64,000 nucleotides of DNA from positions 558,001-622,000 of the forward strand of contig NZ_SGXL01000001.1 in the NCBI RefSeq assembly GCF_004216955.1, given 5' to 3'. The DNA comes from Fictibacillus sp. BK138. Lineage in GTDB: Bacteria > Bacillota > Bacilli > Bacillales > Fictibacillaceae. The notes beneath the pieces are model-generated. The model searched no databases and was not told the DNA's origin. It was given only the letters and a program-made list of their open reading frames with translations. Both the position numbers and the translations under genes were made by a program. Shown piece after piece: positions 54,892 through 61,360 of this stretch. Every line of letters starts with the position of its first letter. The stretch's first letter is position 1.

Positions 54892-56019
54892 TTGAAGAAG
54901 TTTATTGGGGGATTATTAGCAGCAACTTTACTTGTATCACCTTTTTCACAAACTGCATTTGCAGAAGAGGATCCAGTTGAATTTGCCGATCCGTATATCT
55001 ATTATGCTGAAGACATCGACGGCCATTGGGCTGAAAATGACCTGAATAATATGCTACAGGCAAAAATTATTAAAGGATTTAAAGATGAATTTGGTTTTTT
55101 GTATGTAAAGCCTGATGACAAGATTACTCGTGCGCAATTTACATCTTTAATAGTTAGAGCACTTGAATTAAAGACAGATAAAGCTGGTAAAGCGTTTTCT
55201 GATACAAAAACACATTGGGCAAAGAACGATATCAACACAGCTAGTGCACTAGGAATTATCTCCGGAAAAACAGATACTGAATTTATGCCTGATATGAAGA
55301 TTACTCGTGCGGAGATTGCTGCAATAATTGTTCGTGCTTTTAAATCTACAGTAGATTTCGAAAGTGGATCAAATAAAAGCTTTACTGATCTGAAATCTGG
55401 CCATTGGGCATATAACCATGTTCTTATGGCAAGTAAAGTTGGTATTATTAAAGGGAAAACGGAAACAAAGGTCTACCCTGATAGCGATGCAACTCGTGCA
55501 GAAGCAACTGCTATGCTAAAACGTTCACTGTGGCTTGAAGGTGTCGAACTTCCAGATGCAGATGCCGCTATGGATTTAGTGATCAATAGTGAATTTGATA
55601 CTGTAGAAGCTATTAATAATAAAGATGCTGAAACAATTTTCGCAGTTAATGAGACTAATCGTTATGGGTTAGCATATGAAGATGCTAAATTAGATGCTCA
55701 AATATTTGAACTTCTTTTTGAACATGATCAAGATGTGGTAGTTGAAATTGTTTCGGAGCCTTTAACAGAGGTAGTGGATTCGTCAACAAGATTTATTAAA
55801 GTAGATGTACAAGATTTAGTAGTTGATTATTACACGATTGACCCAGAAACTGGCGAACTGTATGAAGTTCCAGAAACGATCGATAAATCAGGAGAATACT
55901 ACCTAATAAAAAGAGGCGGAGTATGGAAAGTTTATACTTCCGATTATCTTAACAACATCTTATATGATGAAATTGATGAGGAATATTTAGAAGAAGAGTT
56001 TCTAGATGAATTAGAATAA
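54892..56019 (+). CDS. SLH-anchored protein with unknown C-terminal domain
   Basis: 375 residues. Signal peptide 1-24 (AFA). Three SLH motifs (about 36-210) with the typical ITRAQF/ITRAEI/ATRAEA ends. Residues about 220-375 form an acidic domain I do not recognise, ending in a run of Glu/Asp. TTG start with GAGGGG upstream. A display protein; role unknown. Confidence 0.83.
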   Translation: MKKFIGGLLAATLLVSPFSQTAFAEEDPVEFADPYIYYAEDIDGHWAENDLNNMLQAKIIKGFKDEFGFLYVKPDDKITRAQFTSLIVRALELKTDKAGKAFSDTKTHWAKNDINTASALGIISGKTDTEFMPDMKITRAEIAAIIVRAFKSTVDFESGSNKSFTDLKSGHWAYNHVLMASKVGIIKGKTETKVYPDSDATRAEATAMLKRSLWLEGVELPDADAAMDLVINSEFDTVEAINNKDAETIFAVNETNRYGLAYEDAKLDAQIFELLFEHDQDVVVEIVSEPLTEVVDSSTRFIKVDVQDLVVDYYTIDPETGELYEVPETIDKSGEYYLIKRGGVWKVYTSDYLNNILYDEIDEEYLEEEFLDELE

Positions 56020-56028
56020 TCGTTTAAC

Positions 56029-56058
56029 AGCCTATACCTTTTTGGTATGGGCTTTTTA
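56029..56058 (+). terminator. Rho-independent terminator
   Basis: Stem AGCCTATACC/GGTATGGGCT then TTTTT. Confidence 0.82.
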
Positions 56059-56119
56059 TATGAAGATTACGTTAATTTTTCCAATAATCAATAAATTACC
56101 CTTTGTATATTACATAAAA

Positions 56120-56128
56120 TGGTATAAT
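56120..56128 (+). promoter_or_regulatory. Extended -10 promoter element
   Basis: TGGTATAAT, a perfect extended -10, 30 bp before the start codon. A TTGTAT at 56103 is only 14 nt away, too close for a standard -35. Confidence 0.5.
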
Positions 56129-56157
56129 ATCCATATAACAATTTTGGGGGATTATTA

Positions 56158-57639
56158 ATGAAACTACATAAAAAGATCATCAGCTTTGGAGTTGGGTTGA
56201 CAGTATGTTTAACCCCTCTAACATCAACACATGCTGTATCATCACCTATTTCTATTTTTGTAAACGGAGCCAAGCAATTTTATGACCAACCAGCATTTAT
56301 AAAGGAGAATCGAACTCTTGTACCCATGAGGGGCATTGCTGAAGATATAGGTGCAACTGTTAAATATAATGCTGCTGATCAAACAGTCATTATGAAGGAT
56401 AGCAAAGCAACGGTAACCCTTAAAATCGGTTCCAAAAATGCTTATATCAATGGGATGAAAAAATTGTTAGATGTTCCAGCTGAAATAAAAAATAATAGGA
56501 CAGTCGTGCCGCTGCGTTTTGTGGGAGAAGCTTTTGGTGCTAACATGGCGTACGATCATAATACGCACCGTGTATATATTACGAATACTTTATTTAAAGA
56601 AATCGTTCAGGAAAATAAAGAGAAAGTGGTTACAATTCACAAAATCAAACACGGTCAGCGTTATTTGTATCGTGGTGCAGGTGTGATTGTTAGTCCTAGT
56701 CTAGTTTTAACGACAGAAACTGCTGTTCATCAGGCACAAGGTGCAGTTATTGAAATGAGCAACGGCAAAGAGGTTACGGTAGAAGGAGTAGTTGAGTTAG
56801 ATAAAGATAAAAACCTCGCGCTTCTAAAACTTTCTTCGCCGGTAGATGTTGAGCCGGTTCGTATTTCAAATGATTTCAAAGCAGGCGAAAAAGCTATATC
56901 TCTATCTGCAAAAGAGGCAGTGGAAATCGAAATTGAAGATTTCTCGGAGCTTATTGCAAGCAAATTTTATACTATTACTAGATTCACAAACTCGCTCTTC
57001 GGTACTCCTCTATTTAACTATGATGGAGAATTAATTGGTTTATCTGTGGAACGTGATGGAGATGACTCTGTTGAATTTTTTGAGAGAGCTGTCGGTGCAC
57101 AAGACTGGAGTTCTTACTTCTCCATGAAGCATGCAGACATTGAAACAAGCGGTTTTTTTGAGAAACTTCCATCTCAACCGATTGAAACGATTGGGGACAT
57201 CTCACTTGGCATGGACGACACGATGGTTCGTTCACTTGAAAAAGGCGAATTTGGTGAGGAGTCATATCCGTATTTAGTTTATAAAGGTGAGAATGTCTTA
57301 GGTCCAGATGGTCAAACGGGCTACGAATTCTTTCCGAAAGAACGTTCCCTTAAAAGTATTGAATATCATTACGCTTCAGAATCTATGACGAAAGAAGAAG
57401 CGACCCAAAAGTATCAGGAGCTAATTCAGAAGCTAGAAGCTGTTCATGGTGGGGCTTCTGAAATGGATAATAATTGGGAAGTAGAAGAAGATGGTTATTT
57501 TGAAGAATTGCATGCTGAGTGGTATCCGGAATTTAATGAGGAAAAACCAGTAATTCTTACATCTGTTCAGTATAATTCAACTCTGAAACAATATCGTTTT
57601 GCGCTCTATTACCTCTTTTACGGTTCATACCGAAAGTAA
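56158..57639 (+). CDS. Secreted stalk-domain protein with a degenerate trypsin-like domain
   Basis: 493 residues. Signal peptide about 1-26. Stalk domain about 30-150 (NRTLVPMRGIAEDIGA; NRTVVPLRFVGEAFGA). Residues about 160-320 follow the HtrA/trypsin fold (GAGVIVSPSLVLTT, DKDKNLALLKL, TPLFNYDGELIGLS). The His position is replaced (TTETAV instead of TNxHV) and the GNSGGP block reads SLFGTP, so the catalytic Ser is lost. This is probably a binding module. The C-terminal 140 residues are unknown. Confidence 0.75.
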   Translation: MKLHKKIISFGVGLTVCLTPLTSTHAVSSPISIFVNGAKQFYDQPAFIKENRTLVPMRGIAEDIGATVKYNAADQTVIMKDSKATVTLKIGSKNAYINGMKKLLDVPAEIKNNRTVVPLRFVGEAFGANMAYDHNTHRVYITNTLFKEIVQENKEKVVTIHKIKHGQRYLYRGAGVIVSPSLVLTTETAVHQAQGAVIEMSNGKEVTVEGVVELDKDKNLALLKLSSPVDVEPVRISNDFKAGEKAISLSAKEAVEIEIEDFSELIASKFYTITRFTNSLFGTPLFNYDGELIGLSVERDGDDSVEFFERAVGAQDWSSYFSMKHADIETSGFFEKLPSQPIETIGDISLGMDDTMVRSLEKGEFGEESYPYLVYKGENVLGPDGQTGYEFFPKERSLKSIEYHYASESMTKEEATQKYQELIQKLEAVHGGASEMDNNWEVEEDGYFEELHAEWYPEFNEEKPVILTSVQYNSTLKQYRFALYYLFYGSYRK

Positions 57640-57645
57640 AATGTT

Positions 57646-57680
57646 AAGCTGAACCCCTAATTTAGGAGTTCAGCTTTTTA
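57646..57680. terminator. Bidirectional terminator
   Basis: Stem AAGCTGAACCCCTAA/TTTAGGAGTTCAGCTT with a T run, between convergent genes. Confidence 0.85.
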
Positions 57681-58844
57681 TTATTTCAATACATACTTAT
57701 TCCAAAAATTATATGGCTGAATGGATGATGTGACCGGGACTGATGTATATCCTTTATTCTTCAAGTTCGATGTGACGGACTTCAGGATAGCAACAGTATC
57801 CGTCCGATCATGCAGAAGTACAAGTGGAGCTGCACCAGATTTTATAACTGCATTAATCTGCTCATTTGTATACTGGCTCGTTTTTGTCGCACTGTTATAG
57901 CTCCAGTCCATACTGTCCACGTTCCAATCCCACATTTTATAACCTGCTGTATTCATCGCCGTTCGATAAGAATCTGTCATGTAGGGCTTGCTGCCGTATG
58001 GCGTTCGGATGACGTTTGAAGCCGCTCCTCCTGTTATTTTCTTAACTGTATCAAAACATGACTTCATCTCTCCAACTGCCGAAGAAGGCGAACTATAGAA
58101 CTTACTTTTGTCATGTGTCACCCCATGGCAGGCAATCGTGTGACCTTCGTTAAACATCCGTTTAATTAATGCGGGGTTGCTATCTGCATTCGGTTTTAGA
58201 ACAAAGAAGGTAGCTTTCAAGTTATTCGATTTTAAGTAATCCAGAATCCCCGCTGTATGTTTATTTGGTCCATCGTCAAAAGTTAAGAATGCTCTTTTTG
58301 CCGGTGATGGAGCAGGCGGTTTTGGCGGTGGAGGAGTATGTTCTTTACGATATGCTTCAATCTGCGTTTTATTTGTTTCGTATAGCTGATCTAACGTTAA
58401 CTTTGCGTTTTCATCCGAAACTCGCGCAATCGGTCCTTTATAGGAAAAAGAAACGTTGTACCCGAAAGCCTCACTAATCTGGCGGTATGGAACGAGTACA
58501 CTATTATTGATGTTTATATAGGAAAAAGGAACAGAAGAGTTTCCTTGAATAAATTGTTTTGTTTTCGTGTTTAAGGTGATAACCTGACTGCCTTTGGTAA
58601 GTCTAATCTCACCAGTCGCCCCGATCCAATCCACCTGAAATCCAAAGTGCTTACTGAACGATCGTACCGGTACATATGAAACACCATTTATTACTCTGGG
58701 AGCAGGACTTAGATTGAATAAGATTTGGTCATTATGTGCCGCAAAAATAAGGGAGCTTCCATGGTCAGCCTTTGCGGGTTTAACGAGAACGAACAAAAAC
58801 AGAGCAAAGAACAAGGTGATAATTGCGAGGAATCTACTCTTCAT
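57681..58844 (-). CDS. Secreted polysaccharide deacetylase with N-terminal stalk domain
   Basis: 387 residues. Signal peptide about 1-26, stalk domain about 35-145, Pro-rich linker (PPPPKPPAPSP), NodB domain about 183-375. NodB motifs are intact: TFDD191GP, H240GVTH244, RTPYGS, WNVDSMDW and the LLHD ending. It N-deacetylates GlcNAc or ManNAc residues of wall glycans. It is convergent with the pseudo-protease gene. Confidence 0.9.
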   Translation of the reverse strand: MKSRFLAIITLFFALFLFVLVKPAKADHGSSLIFAAHNDQILFNLSPAPRVINGVSYVPVRSFSKHFGFQVDWIGATGEIRLTKGSQVITLNTKTKQFIQGNSSVPFSYININNSVLVPYRQISEAFGYNVSFSYKGPIARVSDENAKLTLDQLYETNKTQIEAYRKEHTPPPPKPPAPSPAKRAFLTFDDGPNKHTAGILDYLKSNNLKATFFVLKPNADSNPALIKRMFNEGHTIACHGVTHDKSKFYSSPSSAVGEMKSCFDTVKKITGGAASNVIRTPYGSKPYMTDSYRTAMNTAGYKMWDWNVDSMDWSYNSATKTSQYTNEQINAVIKSGAAPLVLLHDRTDTVAILKSVTSNLKNKGYTSVPVTSSIQPYNFWNKYVLK

Positions 58845-58985
58845 TTGAACTTTCCTTTCCAGATTGATATGATTTGTAAGAAATTTGTCTAAACTTGTAA
58901 AAAGACTTTTGCTAGAATAAGAGATGTACTTTTATACATATGAATGAGGCGGTCATTTAAGAATCGTCCATAAAAAGTAGGGATA

Positions 58986-60821
58986 TTGTTGAAAAAGTGG
59001 ATAGCGATAATTTTGGGAATTGTGTTAATAGCGGGAGCTGGGACTGGCTATTACCTCTATAAAAATGATGATGTTGTGCGGATCGATGAAAATATTCCGT
59101 TAAAAACATATGATGTAATCGTTGTAGGCGGTGAGCCAGAGGGAGTGGCAGCAGCTGTTGCTTCAGCAAGAGCTGGCGCTAAAACACTTTTACTGGTTGA
59201 ACGCGATGGACTAGGCGGTTTGTTCACATACGGTGAGTTGAATTTTCTTGACCTCGGTCTTGATAAAGACAAAAAACCGGCGAACGCAGGAATCTTTAAA
59301 GAATGGCACGAGATGGTGGATAAGGAAATCTCTTTCGATACCGATAAAGCTGAGGAAGCTTTTGATGAGCTGGTGAAGAATGAAGAAAATATTACACTGA
59401 AGCTTGAAACAGAAGTGGAAAAAGTAGAGCTGAATGATGAGCAGACGGCTATTCACCAAATTCAAGCAAGAAATTTTGATGGTGTCATGCGCTATAAAGC
59501 AAAGCGTTATATTGATACAACGGCACACGCTGACTTTGCGGCATTAGCGAAGGTTCCTTATTTTATCGGTCAAGAGGATATCGGTAAAAAAGACACGAGC
59601 ATGTCGGTTACCCTTATGATGCATTTCAAAAATGTGGACTGGAGCAAAGTCTATAAAGTGGCGAAGAATGAAACGTTCGGTGAAGCCGTCGTTCAGCCTC
59701 GAACGGCGTATGGTTTCTGGGGTGTTGTTGAGGCGTATAAGCCAAAGAGTGACCGGACCCGGTTACGCGGACTCAACATTGCACGCGTAACGAATGGCGA
59801 TATCTACATTAATGCACTGCAGATATTCGGGGCGAATGGGTTAGATGAAAAATCGAAAAAAGAAGCGATTGAAATCGGGAAAGAAGAAACAAGGCATGTA
59901 TTGGCATTTTTACGGGCAAATTTCCTGGGGTTCGAAAATGCAGAGATTGCTGACTACCCTGAGGAACTTTATGTTCGTGAAACGAGACACATCAAAGCGG
60001 AATACCAGCTGCCGATTTCCGATGTGTGGGAGTATAAAGACCACTGGGATTCGATTGCGTTTGGGTCATATCCTGTTGACGTACAGGCTACTGAACCAGA
60101 CGGGGAAGACTATATCATTTTAAATCCGAAGCAGTATGCGATCCCGTTTCGTTCATTAGTTCCGAAGAAAATCGATAATCTTCTTGTAGCAAGTAAAGCA
60201 TCTGGTTATTCTTCATTGGCTGCAGGAAGCGCACGTATTGTGCCAACAGGTATGTCGACAGCAGAAGCCGCAGGTATAGCATCTGTTTTATCGTATAAAA
60301 ACAATGTGGATTTCCGTGAGATGTCGAAGGATAAAAAACTGGTGAAAAAGCTGCAGGATGAGCTGATAGCCAAAGATGCTCACCTCTACCATTTTGATTT
60401 AGACTACTTATATGAAGGCAAATGGTTCTATCCAGCTGTGAAGGATCTATATACGAGGGGTATTCTGTTCGCTGGCTATGAAAATGACTTGAAGCCAAAC
60501 GAATCTTTCACAGAGGATCAGTTTGTGTGGATGGTGAAGAATGGTGTTGAGAGAACGGACTTGGAGCTCTACAAATCAATTGAATGGCCAGAAGTGACAG
60601 GTGACAAACCATTAACGCGCGATAAAGCTGCTCGCTGGATGTTTGAGTGGTTCATCAAGAAAGATAAACAGCGCAACAATCCTTGGGCGGCTGCGGCAAA
60701 GCAAGGCTATCTGGATGATGAAGTATTCAAGCGAGTGGATGAAAATAGACCACTTCTGAAAAAAGAAGGCTACGCGCTCGTTTCGGGTATCTTAATAAAG
60801 GTTGAAAATAAAATTAAATAA
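58986..60821 (+). CDS. Membrane-anchored FAD-dependent oxidoreductase with SLH-like tail
   Basis: 611 residues. An N-terminal hydrophobic segment (about 4-25) acts as export signal or anchor. The FAD_oxidored domain begins at YDVIVVGGEPEG and includes DGLGGLFTYGELNF and the late PTGMSTAEAAG motif. From about residue 470 the chain reads like weak SLH repeats (VKDLYTRGILFAGYEND, LKPNESFTEDQFVWM, KPLTRDKAARWMF). The start is TTG 58986; the next codon is also TTG and could serve. No ATG or strong ribosome site is nearby. Substrate unknown. Confidence 0.8.
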   Translation: MLKKWIAIILGIVLIAGAGTGYYLYKNDDVVRIDENIPLKTYDVIVVGGEPEGVAAAVASARAGAKTLLLVERDGLGGLFTYGELNFLDLGLDKDKKPANAGIFKEWHEMVDKEISFDTDKAEEAFDELVKNEENITLKLETEVEKVELNDEQTAIHQIQARNFDGVMRYKAKRYIDTTAHADFAALAKVPYFIGQEDIGKKDTSMSVTLMMHFKNVDWSKVYKVAKNETFGEAVVQPRTAYGFWGVVEAYKPKSDRTRLRGLNIARVTNGDIYINALQIFGANGLDEKSKKEAIEIGKEETRHVLAFLRANFLGFENAEIADYPEELYVRETRHIKAEYQLPISDVWEYKDHWDSIAFGSYPVDVQATEPDGEDYIILNPKQYAIPFRSLVPKKIDNLLVASKASGYSSLAAGSARIVPTGMSTAEAAGIASVLSYKNNVDFREMSKDKKLVKKLQDELIAKDAHLYHFDLDYLYEGKWFYPAVKDLYTRGILFAGYENDLKPNESFTEDQFVWMVKNGVERTDLELYKSIEWPEVTGDKPLTRDKAARWMFEWFIKKDKQRNNPWAAAAKQGYLDDEVFKRVDENRPLLKKEGYALVSGILIKVENKIK

Positions 60822-60826
60822 ATGAA

Positions 60827-60874
60827 GAGACTGACCTAAATGTGCACGCCATGTGCAGTAGGTCAGTCTCTTTT
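60827..60874 (+). terminator. Rho-independent terminator
   Basis: Stem GAGACTGACC/GGTCAGTCTC with an inner TGTGCA/TGTGCA element, then TTTTATTTT. Confidence 0.88.
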
Positions 60875-60900
60875 ATTTTATTTGGACAAAAATTGTTCAT

Positions 60901-61170
60901 CTATGAGTCAAACTGAGAAGTCTATGAGTCAAACCTATGAGCCAAATAGTGTAGTCTATGAGCCAAAAGAGAATCTATGGACCGAACCAAGGATTCTATG
61001 AGCTGTCCCAAGGATTCTATGAGTCAAACGGTGTAGTCTATGAGTCACCATAGAATCTATGGGCCGATCCAAGGTTTCTATGAGCCGTCCCAAGGTTCTA
61101 TGAGTCTAACCGAGTAGTCTATGAGCCAACCAAGAATCTACTAGCCAACCAAGGATCAATGAACCAAAAA
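60901..61170 (+). repeat. CTATGRRYY array 8, expanded (about 14 units)
   Basis: Cores begin at 60901, 60922, 60935, 60956, 60975, 60996, 61017, 61038, 61057, 61078, 61098, 61119, with decayed cores at 61138 (CTACTAGCC) and 61157 (CAATGAACC). The steps are 21, 13, 21, 19, 21, 21, 21, 19, 21, 20, 21, 19, 19. Spacers such as CCAAGGATT recur, pointing to local duplication. The rest of the 60822-61360 gap holds the terminator and an AT-rich stretch in which TTGACA (61275) has no properly spaced -10. Confidence 0.93.
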
Positions 61171-61360
61171 AAGTCTACCTCATGAACTGCTTATACAACA
61201 ACTTTTATTTTTCTGCCGAAATATTCTACATTAATTTTCCTAATAAAACAATTTTAGTCCTTTTTCACTATATTTTGACATAATCTTGCAATCTATGGAT
61301 TTTATTATAAAATAATATAGGGTTGGAAAATTTTTCATCAAGAATATGGGGGAGAAGTAA

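Noticed and set aside
3841-61170. CRISPR arrays
   Set aside because: The repeat core is about 9-13 nt and spacers 8-12 nt, far below CRISPR sizes. There are no cas genes, and many short dispersed arrays are not how CRISPR loci look.
61275-61318. A sigma-A promoter before the phosphodiester glycosidase gene
   Set aside because: TTGACA (61275) and TATAAA (61306) are 25 nt apart and TTGCAA (61286) is only 14 nt away; neither spacing fits.
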